Positions 44,086 to 55,250 of a stretch of 64,000 nt of DNA are shown here, in pieces. Below the pieces are notes generated by a model, which worked only from the letters and a program-made list of their open reading frames with translations, was not told the DNA's origin and ran no database searches. Where the stretch lies: NCBI GenBank assembly GCA_958510825.1, contig OY294047.1, positions 40,191,229 to 40,255,228 of the forward strand, in the 5' to 3' direction. This stretch comes from Brachypterus glaber. Taxonomy: Eukaryota; Arthropoda; Insecta; Coleoptera; Kateretidae. A program made the translations under genes and the position numbers. The stretch's first letter is position 1. The number at the start of each line of letters is the position of its first letter.

Positions 44086-44760
44086 GCATAGAATTTTTAA
44101 CGTAAACTTATTTAACTTATTCCAGGCACCACATCTGCCCTTTATTTTGTCCGCTATTTGCCACAGCTTTTGCAACTTTTACATGTATGAGAAAAATATA
44201 TTATTAAGAACGGGAATCATGGCTTGCTGTTGTTTTATAAAATTTTTAGCAGGTTCTCTGCTTTTACGCCTTTGCAAGGCCTTCTAAAGTTTTATTTTCG
44301 TACATTAATGAACGAAACATCAACAATTTAATACGGTTTTGGCATTGGTTTAAATATATAATCCTAAATAATTCTCAGCAGATGAAAACGACTGAGATGA
44401 CAAAAATAAATTTTAATTTTTTAAATTTAGAAATAAACAAGCCGTGCTACGCATTCCATTATATACTATTTACAGTAAAAAAGAAACATTTTAAAAAAAG
44501 ATCAAAAAACGAAAAATATTTTTCTTTTAAAAGTTTAACCCCCATAACTTTTTTGCTTTTGGGGAGATTACTTTCAAAAAAACAATATGGTTATTCCCCT
44601 TATAGAATTTGATTTTTCCTGAAAATTTCAAGTCGATCGGAGTTTTATCGTGTCCACTTAAAATGTGACATCGGACGGACGGACGGACGAAACTACCGTA
44701 TTATACTATTCGAGCGCTACTGCGTTGGCAGTATTCTTACCTACGTTACGTTCTGTGAAT
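44086..44760. other. No recognised gene; short CGGA run
   Basis: CGGACGGACGGACGGACGA at about 44672-44690 follows GATCGGAGTTTTATCGTGTC, a combination that also underlies the palindrome at 47180. Two small frames (44084-44287, 44382-44612) show no motif. Confidence 0.4.
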
Positions 44761-44930
44761 AAAGCGCGCCAAAAATTACATGATATATTATGTAAAAATA
44801 CGTAACATATTATGTGAAACTTAAAAATTACATAATAAGTTATGTGAAGATATATTATATATTATGTGAATTTTAAAAATACAGCAATAAGTTATTTTAC
44901 ATAACTTATTGTGCGATTGTGTGATTTTTA
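44761..44930. repeat. Cluster of ATATTATGT/ACATAATAT motifs
   Basis: TACATGATATATTATGTAAA, ACATATTATGTGAA, TACATAATAAGTTATGTGAA, ATATATTATGTGAA and TACATAACTTATTGTGCGAT follow at intervals of roughly 30-45 bp, forming several overlapping hairpins. It may be a degenerate tandem repeat. Confidence 0.55.
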
Positions 44931-44989
44931 ATCTTTGTTGTCATTTTGGAGTGTTACGCCCATGTTAATGGTATAAGAAAATAACGTTA

Positions 44990-45055
44990 CATGGGGGGGG
45001 TGGGGGTCCAAAATGATCAAAATATGCGTTACGTAATAGTTGAACGTTCCCTAAC
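44990..45055 (+). mobile_element. Right end of an AGGGAAC-family element
   Basis: GGGGTGGGGGTCCAAAATGA, then TGCGTTACGTAATAGTTGAA and CGTTCCCTAA. This is the same right terminus as at 57458-57510 and a diverged form of the 51950 end. No paired left end is nearby. Confidence 0.65.
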
Positions 45056-45290
45056 TGTTGACCCAACCAGATCTCTTTGCTTTTGGTGTAAAATTTATTT
45101 GATAATATAACTAGTCATTTTGTAAATTATCACAAATTCTAAAAAAAAATGGCACGCTTATAATAAATATTCTGCGATATTTCATACAGTAAAATCAACA
45201 CAAGTTAATATTTTATTATACTTTAACGTCAATAAAGTTGGTTTATAATCATTAGGACACATTTTTACGATGGTAAAGTAGTTGACAAGT

Positions 45291-45593
45291 GGGCTGCCAC
45301 ATTCCAAAACAAAGTAACCAACATATTTTGCAAAATTGAGTTTTTCCCACATTTCGAAATAAAAATTTATACTACCTACCTATTTTAGTAAAATACTCAT
45401 ATCTCGTAACGGATATATTTTATACGGTATTTACATAACCGTTATCGGAATTCCCATTCAAAACAAAGCATGTGCAAATGTTTTAGCCCTAAAAACTTTT
45501 TTAGTTTTTTTTTTTAGAAAAACGAAAAATATTTGATTTTTTTCTTATTTATTTATTTCTAAAGCATATACTTTGTTTTGGAATGTGGCAGCC
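45291..45593. mobile_element. 303-bp element with GGCTGCCACATTCCAAAACA ends
   Basis: GGGCTGCCACATTCCAAAAC then AAAGTA on the left is mirrored by TACTTTGTTTTGGAATGTGG then CAGCC on the right, giving inverted ends of about 26 bp. The interior is AT-rich with no open frame of note. It is a typical MITE. Confidence 0.8.
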
Positions 45594-46094
45594 GAACTGA
45601 GTTATAATCGAATATTTATTGTTACGATTTTTAAATGACGTGTCAACTGTCTCTTTTATGATCTATTAAAATGAGATAAATTCAAAAAAAGACAGTGGAA
45701 GTCGAGTTGTAAAAAAGCAAATAAAATGGTTTTAATAGTTTTTAGAACAAGTGTGTTGTTTTCCGGATCCTCACTAAGTTTATCCGCAATAGGATTCAAA
45801 TTAAATTATTTATTGATACACACATAAAAAATTATCATATCATTATCTAACAAAAAATATTTATTTTTGAACTTATTTTGCCCCATTAAAAAAATTATAT
45901 TCAGTTTTGTCTTAAAATACTTTATTTTAATAAGACATGGATATAGTATAATCTCCAAATAATATCTATTAAATGCAAAAGATGTTAGTTCGTCAATGAA
46001 AAAATATTATTGACGTAAACTCCGTCTATAATAATTTAAAAGATGAGTGTTTTTTCTACGAAATTTTAATTATAGTTTAATTATGTTTAACTAA

Positions 46095-46300
46095 GGGAAC
46101 GTCCAAGTATTACGTAACGCAAATTGTACCAAAATGCATACACTTCATACCCCGATTTTATATTTTGGCTACCCCCCTAACACACCCTCTATTTGGGGGG
46201 TATATATGAAATCTCTACAGCCTTTAATAACGCGAGAATCGGGGTATGAAGTGTATGAATTTTGGTACAATGTGCGTTACGTTATACTTGAAGGTTCCCT
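46095..46300. mobile_element. AGGGAACGT-ended foldback MITE, copy 3, with altered centre
   Basis: The ends AGGGAACGTCCAAGTATTAC and GTTATACTTGAAGGTTCCCT. The left arm lacks the CTCGCGTTATTAAAGGC block that the right arm retains, and the loop (TAACACACCCTCTATTTGGG) reads in the opposite direction from the loops at 9779 and 26297. This suggests inversion of the central segment combined with loss of part of the left arm. Confidence 0.8.
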
Positions 46301-46631
46301 AATACGGCAGTATGTCAGATTTTTTTTCTTCTTTATTCAGAATTATTTGTAATTTTTTTGAGTACACAAACGGAAATATAATTATAATTTACAACAGCAA
46401 TAAAACTATATAGCTAAGTACTATAGTGGTAATTAATTAGTAACATATTAATTATGTAATTATAATTACATGCATATATGCGTTTAATAAAAAAAACGAA
46501 GAAATTCATTAGCGACCCTAAGGTTGGTTTAACCAATGAATAACACCAAACAGAATATAATTAATAATACACTGCCCAGTAAAAGAGCTTTCCCATTTTT
46601 CACATCCGCCCGTAAAATGGATTTTTTATTA

Positions 46632-47100
46632 TCAGATTAACTTTTAGCAACCACAAAAACCTTAATATACCAATTTTCACGAAAACTACCCTCTGCCCCT
46701 TTAGGGGTAAAGTTTTAAAGAATTTTTTTTATAATCAAATTTACTTTCAACAAACTCAAAAACCCCCAATATAACAATTTTCACAAAAACTACCCCCCAC
46801 TCCTCAGGGGGTGGATTTAGAAAAAAAATATCAGATTCACTTTCAGCAACCTCAAAAACCCCAATACACCAGTTTTTACGAAAACTACCCCCACAACTCA
46901 GGGGGTGAAATTAGAAAAAAAGTATTATCAGATTCATATTCGTCGATCCCAAAAACCCCTATATACCAATTTTGAAGAAAATATTAATAATATTGAAAAA
47001 TATTTACCCCCTCACCCGCTCGGGGGTGGAATTAAAAAAGTTTTTTTATCAGATTCAATTTCAGCAACCTTGAAAACCCATATATAGATAGCAATTTTCA
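46632..47100 (+). repeat. Satellite-like array, five units of ~96-121 bp
   Basis: The anchor TCAGATTCA-TTTCAGCAACC recurs at 46632, 46735, 46831, 46928 and 47049. Each unit continues AAAAACCCC, then a CAATTTTCACGAAAACTACC-like block, a CCCC...CTCAGGGGGTG hairpin and A-rich sequence. Units are diverged from each other. Solitary relatives occur at about 9968 and 34561. Confidence 0.8.
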
Positions 47101-47179
47101 AATTTTGCTAAAAAAAATGTATTTTTTCCCATTTGCCCCCCTTGACGCACCCCAAGGTTTACCAAAAACAATCCCGAGC

Positions 47180-47375
47180 GAGAACTTTTGGTAACATACC
47201 TGTATGCCATTTCAGGTCTCTAGCTTAAAGCGTTCTTAAGTTATCGTGCCCACAAGATTTCCCGGACAGACCGGTCGATCGTTCTGTCCGGGAAATCTTG
47301 TGGGCACGATAACTTAAGAACGCTTTAAGCTAGAGACTTGAAATTTGGCATACAGGTATGTTACCAAAAGTTCTC
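47180..47375. repeat. 196-bp near-perfect palindrome
   Basis: The arms of about 90 bp (GAGAACTTTTGGTAACATAC, CTGTATGCC, TCTCTAGCTTAAAGCGTTCT, TAAGTTATCGTGCCCACAAG, ATTTCCCGGACAGA) match their complements with only a few changes around CCGGTCGATCGT. It would form a long hairpin or cruciform. The motif order CACAAGATTTCCCGGACAGA resembles a dispersed sequence ending in CGGA/CCGA repeats, here present as two head-to-head copies. Confidence 0.9.
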
Positions 47376-48388
47376 CGACCAACCGATCGACCGACCGATA
47401 ATTTTTTTTTTTGCTCGAAATTGATTTATATCTACATAAAACGTCATAAAACGCAAAAATACACAAAAAAAAATTGAAAATTTTTGCACGAATACAAGGC
47501 TTTCCGAAATTTTGAAAATTTTTAAAATGGGAAAGCAAAAAGTAATGTGACAAATAGTTTATTATTATTTATATCCTGAATATTTTGCACATTTTTAGTT
47601 TTCCTATTTATTAAGGATCCGCATTCTGTTTTTCAGCAACCGTAAAATTATAATTCGGTCGATCCTAGTTTACCACCATTTTCTCCAGGAAAAGCGGTTT
47701 CAAAGAGTTTTTACTCGCTTCGCGGCATTGTATCTAGAATAGCATTTGTAGTTCATTGTTAAATTTTGTATAAACCTGTTTAGGAATAAGAATATTTATG
47801 AGAAAAATTTATATTTCTCTTTTCTAAAAAATATGATCTTTCGGCCCTATATAAATACGTAAAGTTATAACGCTTGCAGACAAGAAAACCCCCTAAAAAA
47901 AATTGGTGAAAAATAAACAGTTTTTATTTCTGTAAAAAGTATTACGTAACGCTACATCAGCCCCCCCTCCCCTCGTAACGTATTGTAATGCTAACCACTA
48001 CTCTGCCACAAGTGCGCTATGTACTTTTATCCTTAGTGACATTTTGAATCTTTTGTTTTTAATGAATACAAGTTTTAAGGTAGTATATGTACCTTTCCAG
48101 TTTTCTAAAAATTATTAGATAGTCCTAAGACAAAAAGTAATAAGGTCCTGGAACAACTATAAAAAAAACCTATATTTGATGTGGCGTAATCTACAAAGGT
48201 CCTAGATGGTTGCAAGAATATTTTAAAACAAATTTTGATTTCTAATGTTTTAAGATACATACAGATAGACGGCCAGGCAATCTGATATTATTTTAATCTT
48301 TTAACTTTTTTTACATTTTCTTTTCTTGTCTTGATATTTGAAATAAATAAAAGACATTAAATGACTTAAAAATTTTTGCTCGATTTCA

Positions 48389-48618
48389 GTAACGGGTGTC
48401 GTTACTTGTAAAAACTAAGAGTTTACAGCATAATGTGAAGCCTTTTACATTTTTAAGACTTAAGTATTTTAATTTGACTCGAGCTTTGCAGAGGTACCAA
48501 TCCAATCAAACTTTGTTAGCGGCAGGAAAAAGTTTTACTACTCGGGGCAGTAAAGTTAAATCGGACATAAATTGGTGTTTTATTCAGACGCGGGCACACC
48601 CAGCCGGTCCAATTTAGC
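48389..48618 (+). other. Exon-like open stretch, unassigned
   Basis: After a CTCGATTTCAG acceptor-like site at about 48388, a frame stays open to TAG at 48616-48618, ending in RALQRYQSNQ, then SKVKSDINWCF and TRAHPAGPI. A second acceptor-like site, GAGCTTTGCAG, lies at about 48492. The 3' part is less AT-rich than the flanks. It might be a host terminal exon or a fossil insertion. I recognise no domain, and no donor or continuing exons are established. Confidence 0.2.
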
Positions 48619-48799
48619 AGACGAGACTGATAAACGAGCGAATAATGTAATTTTTGTTTACTGAATCTAGCAGTAAAAAATCGCTAAAAAAATAATATTT
48701 TCGGCAAAACTAGGAAAAATCAAAACAAATTTTTTTCTAAATAAGCCAAATTAGAAAATCTTATCACTCTAAAATTTTAAAAGTTTATTGAATTTATTG

Positions 48800-48975
48800 A
48801 ACTACTTGACGCTCTCTCTCAAAGGGTATAAGAGTTATTAATTAAAAACCTTTTTATTACAATTTTTTTTTTTAGGTTTTGTTTCCGGACCTGTTTTTTG
48901 ATGTAGAATCATCTCCTTTAAAATGTGACATAAGACTGCAAAAACTGTGTATAAAAGTTGTATTTTTAGTACTGG
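48800..48975 (+). repeat. Dispersed repeat, GATGTAGAATCATCTCC family
   Basis: TCTCTCAAAGGGTATAAGAG, TTATTAATTAAAAACC, GATGTAGAATCATCTCCTTT and CTGCAAAAACTGTGTATA occur in the same order as at 36690-36865 (and 39672-39847), and, more diverged, at 53300-53505. The 53-kb copy ends TACACCTTGTATA, suggesting the TA|CAGGGTGT class of termini. Confidence 0.65.
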
Positions 48976-49581
48976 GAAATGTTTTTTTTTGGTCATCAAC
49001 TTTTTTTTGTCGAGGGGATAAAAGTTGTAATTTTAGACAAAAAGAGTTGTGATTTTTGACCAGAATCGCATTTTTTGCTTTTTTATTCATAGTTTATTTA
49101 GTTATTTTTCCTAGTTTTTTTTTTATTTTAAAATGGCGACATCAACAAGATTTAGTGTAATCCAAGTTAAGCTAGTACTATAATGCTCTAGCTCTAGCAG
49201 TATCTACTGAAAAGCTAAGAAAATCTAGAAAATGATGGAAAACCTTTCATAACATCACTTATTTATCTAAAAATAAATGGCTTTTCTACACGCGTTAAAA
49301 AGCTTTTTCTCCTTATACAACTACAGGCTTAAAATAATAATATTAATTATAATAATAATAATAATAATAATATTGATATTTGTTTCTTGGGTTTTTGGCT
49401 CTTAAATTAAACATTAAATAAAAATTCTAAATTTTATTTATATAAAAAAATTGGATATTTGAACGTTTCGCCTTACTTAAAGTCTTTATCAACAAAAAAT
49501 AAAACTTAGGGGGCTAAAAGTACAAAAAAAAACTATTGTTAAGTTATGTAAACAGAACAAACATATAGGTTCAATACCTGA

Positions 49582-49652
49582 GTGCCTATTCATAAGCTCG
49601 CATAAGAACATAAAACATAACAATGCGATACCGTGATTGGCTTGAGATATGC
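49582..49652 (+). mobile_element. Half copy of the GCACATCC MITE family
   Basis: GTGCCTATTCATAAGCTCGC, ATAAGAACATAAAACATAAC, AATGCGATACCGTGATTGGC, TTGAGATATGCC. Only one arm is present. A second, shorter half in the same orientation is at 49781-49826. Confidence 0.7.
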
Positions 49653-49780
49653 CTTCAGTAATAATTTTTTTTATTATAAAAGTCCAATAAATAGCAAAGG
49701 CATCGCTTTTTGATTCTTCATACTTATTCAAATAAAATATTGTATTTGTTTACGTGGACAAAAATTAATAAAACTTTGTA

Positions 49781-49826
49781 AAGGCATATCCAGAAGCTTG
49801 CATAAGAACATAAAACATAAGAATTT
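49781..49826 (+). mobile_element. Quarter copy of the GCACATCC MITE family
   Basis: AAGGCATATCCAGAAGCTTG then CATAAGAACATAAAACATAAGAA split across the same arm as the 49582 copy. It shares the variant AAGAACATAAAACATAA with that copy, so the two likely arose from one insertion or a local duplication. Confidence 0.65.
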
Positions 49827-50757
49827 TTAAATTAGACATTCTGTTCAAAACAGACGAACAGACGGACCGACAGACGAACAAATATACGTACAAACGGACA
49901 GACCCACCCACATTTGTTCATGCCCACTTTTTTATTTTCTTTATGTTTTATAAAAGTCGAGTCTAAAAAATTGATTTTTGGGTCGCTTTTAATAACGGGC
50001 CCACCGTAATAAAAATGTGACAAAAATATCGGCTTGTAGTAAAAATTTTATGGAAAGATGTAATGCCAAATAAGACACCGTTAGGTATTTTATATTAAAA
50101 ACAGAAAATAAATTACAATGGCCATAAAAACAAGCCATAAAAGGGTTGACAAGCCGTAATGACCTTCCACAATATTTATACTATTGTAACGGTACTCTTT
50201 ATGCTAAATTACTTTAAAATGTGTACAAGGACTTTGTTAATGTCCAAATTTTAAGTAAAATATGAACAGATAACATTAAGAGTTTGCGAAAAAATAGTTG
50301 CCCAATTTTCAACGTTTGGAACTTTTTTGAGAATTCAATACTTCCCTATTTTATTTTTCTTTTAGGATTCGTTACCAAAATATTGATTAAGGTGGAGTTA
50401 AATACTTTTCGGTCATATGATCATTATGTAATTAGTAATGACCATGGGTGCTCCCAATTTTTTTTACCCCTGCCAGACATTTTGATGTTTAAACAAAAAA
50501 TACAAAACAAAATTGTATCCCTTTGTGATTTTTTGATGACTAAAAATAAAAAAGATCGTCATCACTGAAAAAATACCCAACTGTACTACTCCAATTTTTT
50601 CAACTGTACTTCAATTTTCCAGACTAGTGAAAAAAGCTTTACCCCTACCGGGTTTACCGACCACTTTGACCAATTTCCCAACTGTACCCTCAATTTTCCC
50701 AATTTTTCTACCAATTTCCGAAATCTACCACTTAACGAGTCACTTAATTTATACAAT

Positions 50758-50825
50758 TTTACCAACTGAACAGTGGATTTTTCCAACTGAACAGTGGATT
50801 TTCTCAACTGAAAAGTAGATTTTCC
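50758..50825. repeat. 21-bp minisatellite, CCAACTGAACAGTGGATTTTT
   Basis: Two full units at 50762-50782 and 50783-50803 and a diverged third from 50804, with weaker related CAACTGTAC phrases upstream from 50578. On the minus strand the period of seven codons gives KSTVQLE and KSTVQLV heptads within an open frame (50586-50807). A heptad pattern follows automatically from a 21-bp period, so it is weak evidence for coding. Confidence 0.7.
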
Positions 50826-51462
50826 TAACTCGAGCGTGGTTGGGGGGGGGTGACGAGTTTAACCAGTACAAATTGTGTTTTTTTAGTTCTGTTAGAGCTC
50901 TTTTTTGTCATGGATCTATAATAAATCTGAATTCAAACAACCGACGTACCCTTTGTTATTAAAAAGGGTCTGATAACCTTACACAATATTTATGTCTTTA
51001 TAACTGTAAACTTTATTCCTTCTTAAAATATACATCAGGTTTACGCAATTTTACGACTGTTTCGAGGTCAAAAATATAAATTAGTCTTCTTCATTTTAAT
51101 TCTATTTTTTGGTAAGACACCCTCTTTTTTACTACTTTAGTCACATTAGAACATCAGTAGAAGAATCTTCGGAAGTATCAGTTTGTTTTTTGAGATTTTC
51201 ATGTGTTAGAAATTATTTCGTGATAGTTTGATTTAGTTTAGTTATTCTATGAGTTAAGTTCACAAAGTGAGTTTTAGTTTTTAGTTTTAGTTTTTTTAAC
51301 GATTTTTTTATTAGAAGATTATTATAACAAGTTTGTTTTTAAGAAGTTTTTGCTTTATATTTTAAAGCAATCAACGATTATCCATTTATCAATAAAATTA
51401 AATGGACAGGAAACAGTAAATAGTACCATTTCATCCTTTTTGGGAATCATCAATACTGTGTA

Positions 51463-51950
51463 TGGGAACGTTCAACTATTACGTAACGCGGTGCTCGAAA
51501 ACGTTACGCCGCGTTACAGACAGGAGGTGGATGTTATCTAACACCTAAAAAATTATAAACTTATAAAATGTTTATTGGATCACGTTTTTAACAATGATCT
51601 AGGACTAAGATACGGATCCGTTGCAAATTTTATTACACACGGCGTTCATTAAATCCTCTAAACAAAAAAAAATAGAGATGGAATAGGCCAGAACCGGTTT
51701 TCGGTTAACAGGTTGCGGAAATTACCTCATACCGGTTTTTGGTTAAAACCAGGAAGCAATAACCGGTTAAAAACCGGTTTAAACCTTAAAGCAAACTATT
51801 CTTTCAATTTCTTTACTTTTTGTAAAACACAATGTAACGTAACAAATGGGAGGGTCGGTGGGGGTTTTCAAAAATGTTACCCCGCGTTATAGGGGGGGTT
51901 TGGATCAAAAATGGCCAAATTTTGCGTTGCGTAATACTTGAACTTTCCCT
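51463..51950. mobile_element. AGGGAAC-family element, ~488 bp, longer version
   Basis: The left end TATGGGAACGTTCAACTATT, ACGTAACGCGG, ACGCCGCGTTACAG is mirrored by CCCGCGTTATAGGGGGGG, TTTGCGTTGCGTAATACTTG, AACTTTCCCTATC. The interior includes GGCCAGAACCGGTTTTCGGT and several further AACCGGTT palindromes (51690-51780). It shares termini, not body, with the foldbacks at 26184 and 46095. Confidence 0.7.
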
Positions 51951-52439
51951 ATCCTGTATGTTTAAATAAAACGTTAGATAGATATAAAAGCATGGTACCT
52001 ACTGTAAAGTTTTATTGACTGTCAATTCTAAATTTATTAATAATGGTTTAGATTCTGACCTTAGCTAATTATATTCGCAGTTTTTACAATAATATTTTTT
52101 TATAGTGTGTATTTTTAACATTAAATGAAATTTTCACAAATGCATTCACAAATGTAAAATTTACAATAATGCAGTTATATTTTCATATGAATGGGTCTTC
52201 TTATTTGAATATAAAAATAATTACGAATGAATAAAACAAACCAAAATGGAGTCTTTGGTAGTGCTCGTCCATTTGGAAAAAATAAAACAAAACACACTCG
52301 CAATAATCTAGCGGCAGTTGTTTTTATCCTGCAAGGCGATTCGACTAAATGCAGCATTTATAATTTAATTTAAATGCAAATGTACCTTAAAACGATTAGC
52401 TGATATTTTTATACTCTTTGTGGTAACAAGAAGAGTTTT

Positions 52440-52735
52440 ACGGGTGGAAACACCCGTTATCAAAATTGACCGAAAAATATTTTTTTTTTTGAATTTTCGG
52501 CTTAAAAATGTCATGAAACGTCGAGAAAATGTGAAAAAAAGGGGTGTTGAAAAAAAGGGGTGTTGAAAAATTGTCTGCCTCTGTCTGTCTGTGTCTGTCT
52601 GTCGGTCTGTATATAAACCTTATAACTTTTGAACGGAATGTCCGATTTGAACATTTCTTTCAACAAACGATTCAGGACTTTTTCTATTTGCGTTGCATCA
52701 AATATTAGCGTGAGGCAAGTGGACAAAATGGACAA
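52440..52735 (+). repeat. Low-complexity block with TCTG microsatellite
   Basis: GGGTGGAAACACCCG hairpin at about 52442, two GGGGTGTTGAAAAA repeats near 52540-52570, and a TCTG/TCTGTG run at about 52572-52607 followed by ATAACTTTTGAACGGAATGT. A dispersed intergenic repeat rather than a gene. Confidence 0.55.
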
Positions 52736-53269
52736 AAACTATAATTTTTAGCGATATCTCACTCATTATTTATAGTTAGGACAATTTTTTTTGCATAAGT
52801 GAAAATAATGTTTAACTCTCTGCAAATACATATGAGATAATTTTTATAGTAGGACTATTAGTTTCCAAGATATAGACATTTTAATAAATTTTGATATATT
52901 TTTAAATTTATAATTAGATATCAAATGTTGACACTAGTAAAATTTCAATCATATGTAAAATTATTTTAAATTAATTTTTATTTTAATAAATAAATTAATT
53001 TTTATTTTAATAAATTTCTGAAAAAGAAAAAACAAGGGATATGGTCCAAAAATATAGAAAAGTGAAGCCAATTTGATGTTTTATTTTATAAAATTTCTCA
53101 TTTTCCACTCGTCTAGAAAAGGTACCCTTTTAACTTTTTTCGGGTTTAGACTTTTTTTTATGTATTTTGACCCCAGGAATCACATTCAAAAAATAAAATA
53201 ACAAAAAAGTAACACAGAAAAAAGTTCGGGACAAAAAATTGATAAGCCCCCTCCCCACCATTTCGCACA

Positions 53270-53505
53270 CCCCTGGTTAAAATAAGTACATGAAAATAAC
53301 ATACGTTCAAAACCTTGTTGCTGCATCTCAAAGGGTTCCTGAGTTATTAAAAACCGATTTTTTTAGCCACTTTCAAAGGGGCTTAGCTCCCTTACGACGC
53401 ACTTTTAGACATCTGTATATAGGAACTTTTTGTCATATTTTATGATGTAGAATCACCTCTTAAAATTTCGGACCCTATTTCAAATACACCTTGTATATTA
53501 TGTAA
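53270..53505 (+). repeat. Diverged copy of the GATGTAGAATCA family
   Basis: CACCCCTGGTTAAAAT, GTTGCTGCATCTCAAAGG, GAGTTATTAAAAACCG, TTATGATGTAGAATCACCTC, then TACACCTTGTATA. Same order as at 36690 and 48800. Confidence 0.6.
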
Positions 53506-53653
53506 ATTTTAAAAATATTAGTGTGATTTTTATCTGTGTAGAGATTTGTAAAGAAAATGGTTTGTTTTATTGCTAAATGTATACTTTTAAATACGAAGCA
53601 TTCAACAAGTATTTTATACTTATACTATATATTCACAGCTTGTTTTTCTTTAG

Positions 53654-53686
53654 GTCGTCTCGGCGGCAATATTGCCGACTTAATTG
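53654..53686 (+). CDS. Candidate 33-nt microexon
   Basis: A CTTGTTTTTCTTTAG acceptor is followed by 33 nt that are strikingly GC-richer than the flanks, and then by a consensus GTAAGT donor at 53687-53692. One frame has a stop (TAA); the other two are open. The better-looking reading gives R-LGGNIADLI with split codons at each side. Length divisible by three fits an optional cassette. I cannot name the gene and see no neighbouring exon, so this rests only on splice signals and composition. Confidence 0.35.
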
Positions 53687-54047
53687 GTAAGTTTATCGAA
53701 ATTATTTGCATACAGATGGCCCTGCATTCGTATGTAAAAATACTGTATTATATAGTTTACATAAATTAATTATTTTATAAATGAATTCAAAAAAAAAAAA
53801 TCTTTAACTGTACTGGGTTAAGTAATTTTAAGAGAAAATTTGCATATTTTTAACTTTAATTTTTTTTTTAATTGAGCCTCAGAGTTTTATAGTACCTATA
53901 GATTAATTAATTAAAGTCGTCTTTATAATAGTATTCACAGTTTTTTTTTTTTGTTTTAATGAACTCCTGTGGGCCGCCTAAATGCAATATACCATCCACT
54001 GTATATAATAGAATGCGTAACATTAAATATTTTTAAGGCTTATTTGG

Positions 54048-54193
54048 GGCACATCCACAGGCTCACATAACAAGCATAATACATAAGAATGCGATGCGTG
54101 ATTGGCTTGATGTGCCGTTATATATCTTGTAAGCCAATCGCTGTATCGCATTCTTATGTATTATTTTTGTTATGCGAGCCTGTGGATGTGCCC
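54048..54193. mobile_element. GCACATCC-family MITE, near-complete copy
   Basis: GGGCACATCCACAGGCTCAC, ATAACAAGCATAATACATAA, GAATGCGATGCGTGATTGGC, loop TTGATGTGCCGTTATATATC, then the mirrored arm to GAGCCTGTGGATGTGCCC. This is the fullest copy of the family in the window. Confidence 0.85.
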
Positions 54194-55250
54194 TTATTTT
54201 AAATTTGGCAAATGGATTTAAAAAAAGCTTGAACATATTAATTATATATAATAAATGAAAAGTCCAAACGATTTTCTTTTATTAATTGATTATATAAGTC
54301 TTTTGGACAATTTCTGCAAAAAAAAACTATCTATCTATCTAAATCACAGTTCGTCTAAAAAAAATTTATTAAAGTCCAAAAAAGATTCCTATAAATTTAC
54401 ATTTAGTGATCAATTTTAAGTAAAACTAACAAAAAAAATAATCGTGGGGGAGAATTTTGAGATAATCGATTTTCTTTTGTTTTTCTTGAACAAGTGTTTG
54501 CTTTTATTAAGATTCTGGCTTAAGGAAGCATTTTTTGAAAAAAAGTGTAATTAACTAGCTAACAGGATTTTAAATCAATTTTACAGTATTTTCGAGGTGA
54601 ATTTTTTGTGGAATAAGAGAGAGAGAGAGAGAGATAATTAATATCTAAAATAAAATTATGCATATTTTAAGTAAAAATAACATTTTAAATTTGGTTTTAA
54701 ATTGCATGAAGGTAAAATATTAAAAAAAAAAACAGGGAACTTATGGCCTACAGGTATATGATGTTGGCAGCACTGTGACCCATATTTAAAAGAGTCTCTA
54801 ATATCATGTTGTTTATTAAGATGTGTTTATAAACTATAGTGAGCTGTTTTAAGTGTTTTAATTACTGATTTTTTTATTAAGGTTATCAAAACAAGTATAT
54901 ATATTTTTTTTGGGTTGGTATTGAAGACCTAAATGTATGTTGGACTGCTGTCCATTCTTGCAAATATGAATTGCCAACATGAATTATTTATACAATTGGG
55001 TTAACACTAAACAAGAAATGGCAGTCGCTTACTTGAAGAGGGGAGCTATAGTAGGGCGGGTCGAAATGTTGGCTGAGAATACTCTGCACCCTATGGGGTT
55101 GGTCGAAAACAGGTTGGAATTGGAATATATTTCTATTCCAAGAATTAAAGTACTTTTAAAAATATTCAATTCAATTTTATAAGGATATAATTGTATTATT
55201 AAGCTTTTTTCGAATATCTTTCCTTAATCTAAGGCACGCCCACAAAATAA
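54194..55250. other. Mostly featureless; short microsatellites and one unassigned frame
   Basis: A (CTAT)n run at about 54330-54342 and an (AG)n run at about 54617-54635. An open frame at 54979-55182 (67 codons) has a less AT-rich core, with KRGAIVGRVEMLAENTLHPM and LVENRLELEY. I do not recognise it; it could be a fossil exon. No splice sites clearly bound it. Confidence 0.3.

Noticed and set aside
46632..47100. Five-copy array considered as CRISPR or a coding repeat
   Set aside because: Units are of unequal length, diverge throughout and contain stops in the frames I read; they match solitary dispersed copies elsewhere.
49459..49500. GAACGTTTCGCCTTACTTAAAGTCTTTATCAA as a degenerate hammerhead or Penelope-type end
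   Set aside because: The minus strand reads TTGATAAAG...GCGAAACG, which departs from the conserved CTGATGA core; no associated element was recognised.
51350..51541. 63-codon plus-strand frame
   Set aside because: Its 3' part is the terminal sequence of an AGGGAAC-family element, and the rest lacks any motif.
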